A stretch of 64,000 nucleotides of DNA from JAWVZS01 sp964507825 (GCA_964507825.1 CAZDQM010000071.1:18869-82868); one strand, 5' to 3'. Shown: positions 1 to 9,041, numbered from the stretch's first letter. Numbers and translations: made by a program. Notes: generated by a model not told the origin, from the sequence alone.

Positions 1-1
1 A

Positions 2-481
2 GGACTGCTTTCCATGCAAAAGGCCGCCCTAGTGCCATGCACGCCGCTTGGGGTCATGGAGATCCTAGACCATCATAGTATAAACACGGAGGGAAAAAAC
101 ATAGTCATAATCAACAGAAGCGCCCTAGTCGGCAAGCCCCTGTACCATCTGTTACTGGCAAGGAATGCAACCGTGACCACGTGTCATTCAAGGACGAAGA
201 ATCTCAAAGAGCAGTGCCTGTCAGCGGACATAATCATCACGGCCGTCGGTGACAGGACAAGGTTCACGCTGACATCAGATATGGTAAGGGACGGCGCGAT
301 AATAATCGATGTCGCCATTGCCAAACATGAGGGAAGGTTGGTGGGAGACGCAGATTATAATACCATTATAAAAAAGGCGTCGCTGGCAACGCCTGTTCCT
401 GGAGGGGTGGGTCCAATGACTGTCGCCATGCTCTTAAAGAACACAGTAATTGCAACATCCCTGAGCCGCTTTGTCCAGTGA
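2..481 (+). CDS. folD: Bifunctional methylenetetrahydrofolate dehydrogenase/cyclohydrolase FolD, 5' truncated
   Basis: The reading frame is open from the window edge, so only the C-terminal ~159 residues are present and the true start lies upstream. The protein interconverts 5,10-methylene-, methenyl- and 10-formyl-THF in the cytoplasm. Visible family signatures are PCTPLGVMEIL near the start, the NAD(P)-binding stretch with NRSALVGKPL, and the C-terminal PGGVGPMTVAMLL. It overlaps the following formyl-THF cyclo-ligase gene by 11 bases, so the two are co-transcribed and probably translationally coupled. The ATG at 14 is an internal methionine, not the start. Confidence 0.95.
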   Translation, partial: GLLSMQKAALVPCTPLGVMEILDHHSINTEGKNIVIINRSALVGKPLYHLLLARNATVTTCHSRTKNLKEQCLSADIIITAVGDRTRFTLTSDMVRDGAIIIDVAIAKHEGRLVGDADYNTIIKKASLATPVPGGVGPMTVAMLLKNTVIATSLSRFVQ

Positions 482-1025
482 GAAAAAGGCAGCTTTGCGA
501 AAGCTGCTATTAGAGAAAAGGGACGGGATCTCACACGAATTAATGGAGATCAACTCGAAAAAAATCCATGCAAGCCTGAAAAAAATCCCCGCATTCAGGT
601 TGGCCACGAGAATCGGCATCTATTATCCGACCGGAAGCGAGGTCTTTACGCAGAATATAATGCAGGACGCGATCAGTAACGGCCTAGAGGTGTGCCTTCC
701 AAGAGTTGCAGGAGACATGCTCGAATTCAGGAAAATAGAGGGGTTTGCGAGTCTGGAACCAGGAAGTTTTGACATAATGGAGCCAACACAGGGTTGCCCA
801 ATGGCAAAAAAAATGGAGGTGATTATAATTCCGGCGCTAGGCGCCTCGCCAGACAGGTACAGGATTGGATACGGCAGGGGGTTTTATGACAGGTACCTAG
901 CTGGAAAAAGCATTGTAAAGATTGCGCTCTGCTTTCAAAGGCAGGTGATACGCAGAATTCCGCACGAGGAACACGATATTCAAATGGACTATATCGTTAC
1001 AGAAGACGGCGCATACAAGCCATAG
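471..1025 (+). CDS. 5-formyltetrahydrofolate cyclo-ligase (MTHFS)
   Basis: 184 residues, the usual size for the family. It converts 5-formyl-THF to 5,10-methenyl-THF with ATP, feeding the pool used by FolD just upstream. The nucleotide-binding signature GYGRGFYDRYL lies in the C-terminal third, preceded by the conserved PALGASPDRYRIGYG region. The chosen start is a TTG at 471 inside the folD end (11-base overlap); the frame reads MSSEKKAALRKLLLEKRD, a typical N-terminus, and no ATG gives a better start. The folD-MTHFS pair forms a compact C1 unit ahead of ileS. Confidence 0.9.
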   Translation: MSSEKKAALRKLLLEKRDGISHELMEINSKKIHASLKKIPAFRLATRIGIYYPTGSEVFTQNIMQDAISNGLEVCLPRVAGDMLEFRKIEGFASLEPGSFDIMEPTQGCPMAKKMEVIIIPALGASPDRYRIGYGRGFYDRYLAGKSIVKIALCFQRQVIRRIPHEEHDIQMDYIVTEDGAYKP

Positions 1026-1145
1026 GCGGGCCGAGGCGTTTTACACGATGCGCCGCCGCAACTTTCTAACATCTACAAATCCACGACATACTAATTTGCC
1101 CATAGTTTAGCTTTATTACGGCATTACACATAGCATACATGAAAG

Positions 1146-4100
1146 ATGGAGCTGGCAGGCGAGTTTGATTTAAAGAAGATCGAGTCCGAGATCAGGCTTT
1201 ACATGCACGATATCAACATAAGAGACCTCATCTCCGGCTCCGAAAAGCCCGGAAGGATCAGATTCGTCGAGGGCCCGCCCACAATGAATGGAGTCCCTCA
1301 TGCCGGCCACATCCGCGGAAGGGTCATCAAGGACGTATGGTACCGGTACAAGACCCTCCAAGGGTTCAAGGTTTCATTCAATGCAGGGTGGGACACCCAG
1401 GGGCTTCCAATAGAGCTCCAGGCCGAAAAAGAGCTTGGCATCACAGGGTCCAAGTCCGAGGTGATTGAAAAGGTCGGGATCGAGAGACTAGTATCAGAAT
1501 GCAAGAATCTTGTTCAAAGGTATAATGAAAAGTGGGTCCGCGTCGACGGGCTACTTGGCATGTCATTTGACCAGGAAAAGGCCTACTGGACGTACAAGGA
1601 CGAATTTATCGAGAGGGAATGGCAGGTCCTAAAAAGCGCGATAAAAAACGAAATACTAGAAGAGGATCATACCGTGATTGCATACTGCCCAAGCTGCCAG
1701 ACATCGCTTAGCCACGCAGAAGTAAATCAGGGGTACGAGGAGGTAACGGATCCCTCCATGTACTACAAGGTGAGGCTGGTAGGCGAGGACGCGTTTTTGA
1801 TTGTTTGGACTACAATGCCATTTACCCTAGTCACTGATGCAATGGTGGGACTAAATCCCAACGAGGATTATCACTATGCAAGGGTCAGGGACGAGACATG
1901 GATTGTAGGGAAGACGCGGGCCGAAGAGTTCTTCAAAGAAATACGCGTCGAGGATCACATCATAGAAAAAACCGTAAAGGGTGCGGCATTTGAGGGTAAA
2001 AAGTACATCCATCCACTATTAAATGAGATCCCGGCCCTCGCACAACATGCAGAGAATAAAAATTATCATGTTGCAGTCGCTGAAGAGTTTGTGGATGCAA
2101 GTACCGGAAGCGGCCTAGTCCACCTCTCACCTGCAAACGGTGAGGAGGATATTGCCATAGCGCGCAAGCGCAACGTCAACATATTCAACCCCATAGACGA
2201 CAGGGTGAAATTCACAGTAGATGCTGGAAAGTATCAGGGCCTCTTCGTAAGGGATGCAGACAAGGTAATTGCCAACGATCTAAAGTTAAAAGATGCGCTA
2301 GTCAGAACAAGTAAAATAAAGCACAAGTACCCACTGTGCTGGCGCTCGCGCCATCCCATAGTCTGGCTTGCCCGGAGGGGATGGTTCTACAAGCTCGACA
2401 GGCTAGGAGACAAAGCAGTTATGGCGGCCCAGAAGGTGAGATACTTTTACGAGGCCCCTAAAAACCGATTTCTAGGAATAATCAGAGAAAAGCATCCATG
2501 GTGCATTTCAAGGGAGAGGATTTGGGGGTGTCCGCTGCCAGTATGGACGTGTAGTGACTGCGGCAAGAAGACATGGTGCTTTTCAAGAAGGGATATCATC
2601 GAGCGCGCAGTAGAGCTGCCCGACGGAGAAGATTTTGAGCTGCATGTGCCGTGGATAGACAATGTTGTAATAAGGTGCGACAGCTGCAATAGCCGCAACA
2701 CGAGACGGGACCGGTATGTGTTAGACACGTGGCACAACAGCGGCTCGGCGCCGTACTCGTCGCTGACCGACCAAGAATATTCCAACGAGATCCCCGCTCC
2801 GTTTTTCACTGAGGGAATTGATCAAACGCGAGGCTGGGCATACACGTTGCTGATAGAAAACGTGATCCTAAACAATGCGGCAACATCCCCGTATGACTCG
2901 TTCTTGTTTCAGGGGCATGTCCTTGACGAAGCGGGCAACAAGATGAGCAAGAGTCGCGGCAACATACTCGACGGCGAAGAGTTATTGACAAAGTATCCAG
3001 TCGACCTAGTAAGGTTTTACTTTATCTGGAAGGCAAGTCCGATCGAGTCCCTGAACTTTGACACCTCGGAGCTCATGTCAAGGCCGTACCAGGTCGCAAG
3101 CACACTATACCACCTGCACCTGTACTATAATCAGTACGCCCGCTATGATAATTTTGACCCTGCAACGACGATCCAGTGGTCAAAAAATAATGAAATACTG
3201 ACAGCCGCAGACGCCTGGATACTCTCAAAGCTTCAAAGGGTGATAATGGACATGACCAGATTAAACGACGAGTGTCGCTTTCATGAATCAGCTAGGGCCG
3301 CCGACGACTATATTATCAACATGCTAAGCCAGGTATATCTCCCAATCACGCGCGCAGAGTTGTGGGATGAGACAGACGGCAACATGGACCGGCGTCATGC
3401 AATATATTCAGTACTGTATAATGTATTACATACGCTTGACATCCTCATCCATCCGTTCTGCCCCCATGTCAGTGAATACCTGTACCAAAGCACATCCGAT
3501 AGGGATCAGCCAATTCTGCTAGAAGAGTGGCCCCAGCCGCAAGAGTCCCTGATCAATGATTCTGTCGAGGAGTCATTTGATCTTATGAGGGAATGCGTAT
3601 CAATATCATCTGCAGCAAGGATGAGGGGCGGGCTAAAGCGCAGGTGGCCAATATCCGAGGCCATAATTTGTCTAGAAGGAACCGGGAAGGAGGCACTAGA
3701 ACGGGTATCCGGACTGTTAATGGCGCAGATGAACGTGGAAAGGTACACGATTCACGAGCTAAGGTGTCATGAGGGCCTCGAGCAGGTCCTAGAGATGAAG
3801 GAGAAGGGGCTGCCCATAAGGCCGCTAGTCGACTTGGAGAGAAAGAAGATCGGTCCCAAGGTAAAACATCTCATGGGGCCGCTGATGAAGATGTATCAGG
3901 AGACGGACCCAGAAGAGTTTGTATGTTCATTGAGGGATGCGTCACAGTATACGTTCCGGCTAGAAGAAGACGTTGTGCTAGATAAAGAGGATTTCACAGT
4001 CTCGTTTGATGCGGCAGACGGCTTTGCGCTATCAAGACGCGGCAAGATTACAGTGATCATTCCAACAAAGAGGGATCGGGAAATGATGTCAAGGGGCCTG

Positions 4101-4340
4101 TTAAGAGACGTTGCAAGGCGCATCCAAGCGCTAAGAAAGGAGAAAGGGTACAACCCCACCGATGTCCTAGAGGTTGCCTCGATCCTAGGACTAGACGAGG
4201 AGTCACGAATCATGCTACAAGAAAAGTCATCAGAGATGGCGTTTCTAGTACGTGTGAAAAGGATCGAGTTTGCAGATGTATGTGATTCGTACAAGGACGA
4301 GGATGTCGACGGAAAAAGGATACAGATAGGCATAAAATGA
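1146..4340 (+). CDS. ileS: Isoleucyl-tRNA synthetase
   Basis: 1064-residue class Ia synthetase charging tRNA-Ile. The HIGH-type motif is HAGH at residues 52-55 within GPPTMNGVPHAGHIRGR, and the KMSKS loop is at about residues 598-602 (GNKMSKSRGN). Zinc-type cysteine pairs occur at CPSC (about residue 180), CSDC and CDSC; the CP1 editing domain and the C-terminal anticodon-binding region are full length. A TATA-like stretch (TTTAGCTTTATT, about 1107-1118) sits roughly 30 bases before the ATG at 1146, suggesting a leaderless or nearly leaderless transcript. An ATG at 1139 is out of frame. Confidence 0.97.
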   Translation: MELAGEFDLKKIESEIRLYMHDINIRDLISGSEKPGRIRFVEGPPTMNGVPHAGHIRGRVIKDVWYRYKTLQGFKVSFNAGWDTQGLPIELQAEKELGITGSKSEVIEKVGIERLVSECKNLVQRYNEKWVRVDGLLGMSFDQEKAYWTYKDEFIEREWQVLKSAIKNEILEEDHTVIAYCPSCQTSLSHAEVNQGYEEVTDPSMYYKVRLVGEDAFLIVWTTMPFTLVTDAMVGLNPNEDYHYARVRDETWIVGKTRAEEFFKEIRVEDHIIEKTVKGAAFEGKKYIHPLLNEIPALAQHAENKNYHVAVAEEFVDASTGSGLVHLSPANGEEDIAIARKRNVNIFNPIDDRVKFTVDAGKYQGLFVRDADKVIANDLKLKDALVRTSKIKHKYPLCWRSRHPIVWLARRGWFYKLDRLGDKAVMAAQKVRYFYEAPKNRFLGIIREKHPWCISRERIWGCPLPVWTCSDCGKKTWCFSRRDIIERAVELPDGEDFELHVPWIDNVVIRCDSCNSRNTRRDRYVLDTWHNSGSAPYSSLTDQEYSNEIPAPFFTEGIDQTRGWAYTLLIENVILNNAATSPYDSFLFQGHVLDEAGNKMSKSRGNILDGEELLTKYPVDLVRFYFIWKASPIESLNFDTSELMSRPYQVASTLYHLHLYYNQYARYDNFDPATTIQWSKNNEILTAADAWILSKLQRVIMDMTRLNDECRFHESARAADDYIINMLSQVYLPITRAELWDETDGNMDRRHAIYSVLYNVLHTLDILIHPFCPHVSEYLYQSTSDRDQPILLEEWPQPQESLINDSVEESFDLMRECVSISSAARMRGGLKRRWPISEAIICLEGTGKEALERVSGLLMAQMNVERYTIHELRCHEGLEQVLEMKEKGLPIRPLVDLERKKIGPKVKHLMGPLMKMYQETDPEEFVCSLRDASQYTFRLEEDVVLDKEDFTVSFDAADGFALSRRGKITVIIPTKRDREMMSRGLLRDVARRIQALRKEKGYNPTDVLEVASILGLDEESRIMLQEKSSEMAFLVRVKRIEFADVCDSYKDEDVDGKRIQIGIK

Positions 4341-4383
4341 CATCCGGGTATTGTTTTATTAAGCGGGTGCCACAACATCATAC

Positions 4384-4968
4384 ATGGCTGGCTCGGAATC
4401 ATATAATGTAGTCGGCGTAAACATTCTAAGGCAAAACGGCGTCGATGTCGACGAGTTGATCAAAATTCTAGTATACAATGCATCAGTAGAGTTTACCGCA
4501 TACTATTACTTTACGAACCTTAGGACGCACTGCACAGGAATGGATGGCGAGGGCATCAAGGGAGTGATAGAGGATGCAAGGCTTGAGGATCTCAGCCACT
4601 TTGAGTCCTGCATTGAAAGAATCCATCAGCTTGGAGGCACGCTCCCTACTGATGCGGCCGACTTTGTCAAGATGTCCGGGTGCGAATTCTTGCAGCTTGA
4701 CACGGATTCCACGAATTTGAAGGCGATTTTGGAGAAATGCCTCAAGGCAGAGCAGGGTGCAATCGTGAATTGGGACAAGGTGTGCAAGATGACGCTTGGC
4801 AAGGATCCCGTGACATATGATATTGCAAAGGACATCCTTGCCGAAGAAGTCGAGCACGAGTCATGGTTTCTAGAACTGCTATATGGCAGACCGTCAGGAC
4901 ACATGAGGAGAAAATATTCCGGTGAGAGGCCGCATACCAGAAAGCATTCCCGTGCGCTCGACGTCTAA
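4384..4968 (+). CDS. Dps-like ferritin-fold protein
   Basis: 194 residues of mostly helical sequence with ferritin-type iron ligands: E36 in SVEFTAYYYF, E68/H72/E74 in LEDLSHFE, a Glu in KAEQGAI and a C-terminal EEVEHE. This arrangement fits archaeal Dps-like (DPSL) proteins that oxidise and store iron and protect DNA against peroxide. The tail after residue ~170 (MRRKYSGERPHTRKHSR) is strongly basic and could bind DNA, which is an inference. A TATA-like TTTTATTAAG lies about 30 bases before the ATG. It could instead be another ferritin-like subfamily; the Dps assignment rests on length and residue pattern. Confidence 0.75.
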   Translation: MAGSESYNVVGVNILRQNGVDVDELIKILVYNASVEFTAYYYFTNLRTHCTGMDGEGIKGVIEDARLEDLSHFESCIERIHQLGGTLPTDAADFVKMSGCEFLQLDTDSTNLKAILEKCLKAEQGAIVNWDKVCKMTLGKDPVTYDIAKDILAEEVEHESWFLELLYGRPSGHMRRKYSGERPHTRKHSRALDV

Positions 4969-5053
4969 TCATGGAACCACGCTAGTTATCTATACACAGG
5001 GCAATATAATGCCAAAGTCCGAAGTTAAATAGAAAATCATCGTAACAATAATC

Positions 5054-5383
5054 ATGGTAAAGCAGATCAGCTTGGACTCTTGGCAGATCAACCACCTGAC
5101 AGAACTGCTACGCGAGGGATCAAAGATGGTAGAGTTGACAAACAGACCGATCATGCTGTACCGTCAGACCACGGAAGAGGAGGATGGAAGCTACGAGGAG
5201 ATCGTATGCTCGCTTGCCAAAAATTACGTGATAGAGCAACTAGTAACATCGGGCGGCATAATCATTCCGACGTTTCAGCAGCAGTACGTCTATCCCATAG
5301 ACGACTATCCGGGAATAGTTCTTCGAAAGAGCAAGGAGCGCTTTCTAGAGATAATCGACCTGCTCGAAGACGAGATCAAGTGA
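5054..5383 (+). CDS. Conserved hypothetical protein, 109 aa
   Basis: Soluble, acidic, 109 residues, not recognised as a named family. The start ATG at 5054 follows a TATA-like GTTAAATAG about 25 bases upstream, matching a leaderless promoter, so the frame is believable. No signal peptide, membrane segment, or cysteine or histidine cluster is visible. It stands alone between the Dps-like gene and a repeat element. An overlapping frame (5080-5457) is regarded as a shadow. Confidence 0.65.
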   Translation: MVKQISLDSWQINHLTELLREGSKMVELTNRPIMLYRQTTEEEDGSYEEIVCSLAKNYVIEQLVTSGGIIIPTFQQQYVYPIDDYPGIVLRKSKERFLEIIDLLEDEIK

Positions 5384-5480
5384 CGCAAACCGGCATAATA
5401 GATACTGGACAATTTGTGGCATATGCAGGGCAACATGAAATTTGGGTTGTGGAATAGACCATTCCTGCAAGACGTTTGCA

Positions 5481-5579
5481 GTTACGTACACACTCAGGTC
5501 GAGTAGGAATTCATGCCCGAATGTGTTATTCGTTTTGAAATTTCCGGCACAATACCTCAGTCGACCTGACCTGTTACCA
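5481..5579. repeat. GTAC-ended palindromic element, diverged copy D
   Basis: It begins GTTACGTACACACTCAGG and ends GTCGACCTGACCTGTTAC, with CCCGAATGTGTT in the middle, matching the order of blocks in the copies near 30.5, 41.8 and 51.6 kb. The central part has diverged most. It fills the intergenic space before sucC without entering a gene. Confidence 0.6.
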
Positions 5580-5621
5580 TCCTACAGTTAATAAAGACCA
5601 AAACGGGTATGTTTTTTGCAC

Positions 5622-6725
5622 ATGCGCCTATTAGAATTTCAGGCAAAAGAATTGTTCTCACAGTATGACATTCCCACGCCCCCAAGCAGGTACTCGAAGG
5701 ACTTGGAGAAGGGCCGCAAGGATGCAGAGGAGCTAGGATTTCCATTTGTAATCAAGATACAGGTACCGGTAGGCGGTCGTGGAAAAGCAGGCGGAATCCA
5801 GAAATGCCACAACATGGACGAGTTTGATCTGAAATACCCCCATGTCCTAAACATGGAGATAAAGGGCGAGAGGGCGCGCGCAATACTGCTAGAAAAGATG
5901 GTAAATATCAAAAAAGAATTGTACCTGTCACTGTTTTTGAACCGTAGCAAGAGGTGTTATACGGTAATCGCGTCGGCAGACGGCGGGGTGGAGATCGAAT
6001 CAGTCAGGAACCAGATCATCAAGGAGATAGGACTAGGAGACATAGATGGAACAGTAGCAAGGCAGGTTGCAGATGAAATGGGGTTAGAGGGGAGATCCGC
6101 CGATGATCTCGTGAACGTATTACAAAAGTTGTCAACGATTACAATTGAAAAGGAGGCCGAGCTGACGGAGATAAACCCGCTAGCCATACTTGAGGACGGC
6201 TCGCTACTTGCCCTTGACGGCAAGATAGTAACGGATGATAATGCGGGATTCAGGCAACCAGAGATGCAAAAGTATCAAGAAAAGACCGAGATCGAAGAGC
6301 GTGCAGAAAAGTCCGGGTTCAGCCTTGTGGAGCTTGACGGGAATATCGCGGTGGTGGGAAACGGAGCCGGGCTTGTTATGTCAACGCTTGACATGCTGTC
6401 AGATAATGGTGGAAGGCCTGCATGCTTTCTTGATGTAGGTGGTGGAGCCACCACGGAATCCGTGTACGAGGCATTGACATTAATCAGCAAGATGGACAGA
6501 GTCAAGGCAATCCTAGTGAACCTGTACGGAGGAATTGTAAAGACCACGACGGTTGCATCCGCGTTCATCAAGGCATATGAAAACGGCCTGATCGACCTCC
6601 CCGTATACTCACGGTTAAAGGGAACCGAGTCAGAAAAGGCCCAAGATATGCTCAAAAGCTCAAAGACCAAGATGTTTGATTCCGTCGAAGAAGCAATCAA
6701 TGCGGCAGTAATGGGGGTAAACTAG
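5622..6725 (+). CDS. sucC: Succinyl-CoA synthetase (ADP-forming) beta subunit
   Basis: 367 residues, with the N-terminal ATP-grasp fold (RLLEFQAKELFSQYDIP start, KIQVPVGGRGKAGG) and the C-terminal CoA-ligase domain (FLDVGGGATTESVYEAL, LVNLYGGIVKTTTVA). It forms succinyl-CoA from succinate, CoA and ATP, or the reverse, with SucD. The ATG at 5622 is preferred to the in-frame TTG two codons earlier because RLLEFQAKELF is the standard N-terminus. The stop codon is directly followed by the sucD start. In this lineage the enzyme serves the TCA branch that shares intermediates with the hydroxypropionate/hydroxybutyrate cycle; this role is family knowledge. Confidence 0.95.
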   Translation: MRLLEFQAKELFSQYDIPTPPSRYSKDLEKGRKDAEELGFPFVIKIQVPVGGRGKAGGIQKCHNMDEFDLKYPHVLNMEIKGERARAILLEKMVNIKKELYLSLFLNRSKRCYTVIASADGGVEIESVRNQIIKEIGLGDIDGTVARQVADEMGLEGRSADDLVNVLQKLSTITIEKEAELTEINPLAILEDGSLLALDGKIVTDDNAGFRQPEMQKYQEKTEIEERAEKSGFSLVELDGNIAVVGNGAGLVMSTLDMLSDNGGRPACFLDVGGGATTESVYEALTLISKMDRVKAILVNLYGGIVKTTTVASAFIKAYENGLIDLPVYSRLKGTESEKAQDMLKSSKTKMFDSVEEAINAAVMGVN

Positions 6726-7634
6726 GTGGCAGACATCTTTGAACTGTTAAGGGGAAATCCGTCCGATTCCGACTATGGAAAAAAGCCGGTAATTGTACAG
6801 GGGCTGACCGGAGCGTACGGCTCCATACACGGCAGGAACATGATCAAATATGGAACCAATATAGCCGCCGGAGTCACACCTGGGAAGGGCGGCCAAGATT
6901 TTGAGGGCGTTAACATATACAATACCGTAGGCGAGGCAGTCGATGCCACTGGAGCCAAGATCTCAATCATATTTGTGCCGGCAAAATTCTTCCTTAAAGC
7001 CGCAACCGAGGCGCTAGAGGCAGGCATAAAGCTGCTAGTGGCAATTCCAGAGCACGTGCCAATAAGGGATACGATGCACGTCTTGGATCTGGCAAGAAGA
7101 AACGATGCAATAGTCATCGGTCCCAACACGCCCGGGATCATGATTCCTGAGCTCATCAAGGTCGGAATCATGCCGCCTACGCCGTTCAAGGCAGGCAGGA
7201 TCGCGGTATTGTCAAAAAGCGGCACGCTACTTTATGAGATCTCCGACGCGCTGACTAGTGCCGGATTCGGACAGGCAATTACAATTGGAATTGGCGGGGA
7301 TCCCGTAAACGGGACTAGATTGGTAGATGCATTTGACATGGTAAAAAACGTAAAGGAGATAGACGGACTAGTCATCGTAGGCGAGATCGGAGGGGACTCC
7401 GAGGAGGTCCTAGCCAAGAAGATCATTGATGACGGATTCAAAAAACCAACCGTTGCATACATAGCCGGTAGGGCCGCGCCCAAGGAGAAGAGGATGGGTC
7501 ATGCCGGTGCAATTATCATGGGAACATACGGCTCTGCCGAATCCAAGGTATCCATGTTTAACAAGGCAAACATCCCAGTTGCAAAGAGGCCAGCAGAAGT
7601 GCCGGTACTGCTTGCAGGAAAGATGAAGGAATAA
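6726..7634 (+). CDS. sucD: Succinyl-CoA synthetase alpha subunit
   Basis: 302 residues, full length. It carries the CoA-binding Rossmann domain (PVIVQGLTGAYGSIHGRNM, GGVTPGKGGQ-like stretch) and the active-site histidine that is phosphorylated during catalysis (MGHAGAIIMG, near residue 260). The start is a GTG immediately after the sucC stop (TAG then GTG), so translation is very probably coupled. Partner of SucC in a heteromeric enzyme. The next gene, rpl40e, follows after 27 bases and may share the transcript. Confidence 0.95.
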   Translation: MADIFELLRGNPSDSDYGKKPVIVQGLTGAYGSIHGRNMIKYGTNIAAGVTPGKGGQDFEGVNIYNTVGEAVDATGAKISIIFVPAKFFLKAATEALEAGIKLLVAIPEHVPIRDTMHVLDLARRNDAIVIGPNTPGIMIPELIKVGIMPPTPFKAGRIAVLSKSGTLLYEISDALTSAGFGQAITIGIGGDPVNGTRLVDAFDMVKNVKEIDGLVIVGEIGGDSEEVLAKKIIDDGFKKPTVAYIAGRAAPKEKRMGHAGAIIMGTYGSAESKVSMFNKANIPVAKRPAEVPVLLAGKMKE

Positions 7635-7661
7635 AAGAGAGTATTTGGTGGTAAAAGGTAC

Positions 7662-7829
7662 ATGCCAATCACAGACCCTGAGAAGAAGAGGATTGCCCAG
7701 CAGGCTAGGTTGCACATGAAGATCTGCTTTAACTGCGGCGCAAGAAACGACATCAATGCAACACGTTGCCGCAAGTGCAAGAATCCGTATCTTAGGCTGA
7801 AAAACAAGACGCTTGGCGCAAAGAAATAG
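7662..7829 (+). CDS. rpl40e: 50S ribosomal protein L40e
   Basis: 55-residue basic protein with the four-cysteine zinc finger CFNCGARNDINATRCRKC, the size and pattern of archaeal L40e. It binds rRNA in the large subunit. ATG at 7662, stop TAG at 7827. It lies 27 bases after sucD and 41 bases before the tRNA-Val gene. Confidence 0.92.
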   Translation: MPITDPEKKRIAQQARLHMKICFNCGARNDINATRCRKCKNPYLRLKNKTLGAKK

Positions 7830-7870
7830 TAACCTAAAGACAAAAAAACCTCCCGATTTCCATGTTATTT

Positions 7871-7962
7871 GGACCGGTAGTCTAGTGGTAGGATGACGCA
7901 CTCACACTGCGTAAGAGATCAAATCTCCGCAAGGGTCATGGGTTCAAGTCCCATCCGGTCCA
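7871..7962 (+). tRNA. tRNA-Val (anticodon CAC) with a 20-nt intron in the variable loop
   Basis: Acceptor GGACCGG pairs with CCGGTCC, the discriminator A is at 7962, and no CCA is encoded. The D-arm GTCT/GGAT, anticodon stem ACGCA/TGCGT with loop CTCACAC (anticodon CAC at 7903-7905) and T-arm ATGGG/CCCAT with TTCAAGT loop are all present. Unspliced, the variable region is 25 nt, far too long for a class I tRNA. Removing 7914-7933 leaves AGGTC and a standard 72-nt tRNA. Confidence 0.93.
7914..7933 (+). other. Non-canonical tRNA intron (position 44/45)
   Basis: The flanks fold into a bulge-helix-bulge: exon TGCG (7908-7911) pairs with intron CGCA (7928-7931) as the 4-bp central helix. The 3-nt bulges are TAA (7912-7914) and AGG (7932-7934), and the inner stem is GAGAT/ATCTC with a CAA loop. 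Cleavage after the second base of each bulge excises exactly 20 nt. The outer helix is weak (two pairs), which suggests a relaxed substrate for the splicing endonuclease. Confidence 0.85.
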
Positions 7963-8042
7963 TTCTTGCTATGGATTTAGATTGCGCCCCGACGTTTTTG
8001 GTTTGCATCAGAAACGCCATCAGACGGCAGAGAATCTCTTTA

Positions 8043-8078
8043 GGGTACCCAACAGGGTACCCATTAGGATACCCATCA
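8043..8078. repeat. 12-bp tandem repeat, three units
   Basis: Three adjacent units read GGGTACCCAACA, GGGTACCCATTA and GGATACCCATCA. The core GGGTACCC is itself palindromic. No gene appears to use it. Confidence 0.75.
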
Positions 8079-8362
8079 AATATCCAAGACTCACCATAAC
8101 TCAATTCCAGTATAATCACGTTAGAGATTATGCATGATCGCGATGGATACCATATTTAGTCGAGTAGATCAAAAAATCATACAAGGTCAGATGCATGGCC
8201 TACCCCCGATACAATATTTGTGAACCATGGGACGACTCTTCTTGTACGTGCCAGCCTAAAACGGTTTGGCCGATTGGTCCAACATGCTCCATCAGAACAT
8301 TTGAGCTTGAAGGATAGCTAGACCGCGGTATTACGAAAGGAAGAATACAATACTCACGCTAG

Positions 8363-8455
8363 GCTTGACGAGGCGCTAGCAGAGATTGCATGGCTCAAGT
8401 GCCAAGTCGGCGGCGATACCGGCTAGGACGTAATGCTTGACGAGGTGCTAGCAGA
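8363..8455. repeat. Pair of 21-bp direct repeats
   Basis: GCTTGACGAGGCGCTAGCAGA at 8363-8383 recurs at 8435-8455 with one change (GAGGTGC). The spacing suggests a local duplication of an eroded sequence. Confidence 0.6.
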
Positions 8456-8754
8456 TAATACAAGGTCCAGCCTGCCCATTATGAGGCCCCAGGCATGCCG
8501 ACGTCACAGCCCTCGCTTTACAACGCAGAGCGGACGGCGTTCATGAAGGGCCGCGTCGAGGATCCCGTTAACAGTACCGGGACAAAAAAATTCAGTGGGG
8601 GTAGCAGGGCGCCGCGCGAAGACGAGAAGATAGATCCCACCAGTACGGCATGCAGACGTATCGCATTACAACAAGGCCGCGCAACCGGCCCGCCACCATG
8701 GACCTGAATTCATATAATGTCAGGTCCGGTCGTGAGATATAAGATAATTTGATC

Positions 8755-8825
8755 GTAACTGTTGGATCATTTTGGTACAAGTTCAGGATATAGTGCAAAA
8801 ATCTAGGCACGATATTAACAGTTAC
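8755..8825 (-). mobile_element. MITE-like element with GTAACTGTT inverted ends, short copy
   Basis: 71 bp bounded by GTAACTGTT and AACAGTTAC. Its reverse complement matches the 91-bp element at 21699-21789 over about 60 bases with three substitutions, including a 38-base block (TCGTGCCTAG to CTGAACTTGT) that is identical. The two differ by a 2-base and an ~18-base indel near one end. No target-site duplication is obvious and there is no coding capacity. Confidence 0.7.
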
Positions 8826-9041
8826 ACCTGATGTAAACGGGACGGCATCAGCTCCTCGCGCCAGATATACAGATACAAACTTGGTGTACGGTAAACCCAT
8901 CACGATATCATCTGATTCGCATCAGAACCTTCTCGATCACCGCCTAACCGTTCCATACCCCCATCCTTGCCTAGTTGGGTCACGAATTTGCACGTACCAA
9001 TTGGCCCAACGTGCGCGGCATGACACTTGAGGCAATATATC

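Larger units (their letters stand above)
7963..9041. other. Gene-poor stretch with decayed repeats
   Basis: About 1.1 kb with no convincing gene: frames are short, lack promoters and have atypical composition. It holds the 12-bp tandem repeat at 8043, a 21-bp direct repeat (8363 and 8435) and an inverted-end element at 8755-8825. There is also a weakly similar pair of segments near 8271-8310 and 8999-9035, both containing ATTGG-CCAAC then CAT-ACTTGAG-like words. It looks like eroded accessory DNA downstream of a tRNA gene. Confidence 0.5.

Noticed and set aside
3896..4402. 168-aa minus-strand frame at the end of ileS
   Set aside because: Antisense shadow; Ser-rich low-complexity translation with no promoter.
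8043..8078. CRISPR or coding repeat from the GGGTACCC units
   Set aside because: Three contiguous 12-mers without spacers; frames through it are short and promoterless.
8592..8903. 103-aa minus-strand frame
   Set aside because: It spans the inverted-end element at 8755-8825, so its protein-like stretch is just the repeat read through; no promoter.
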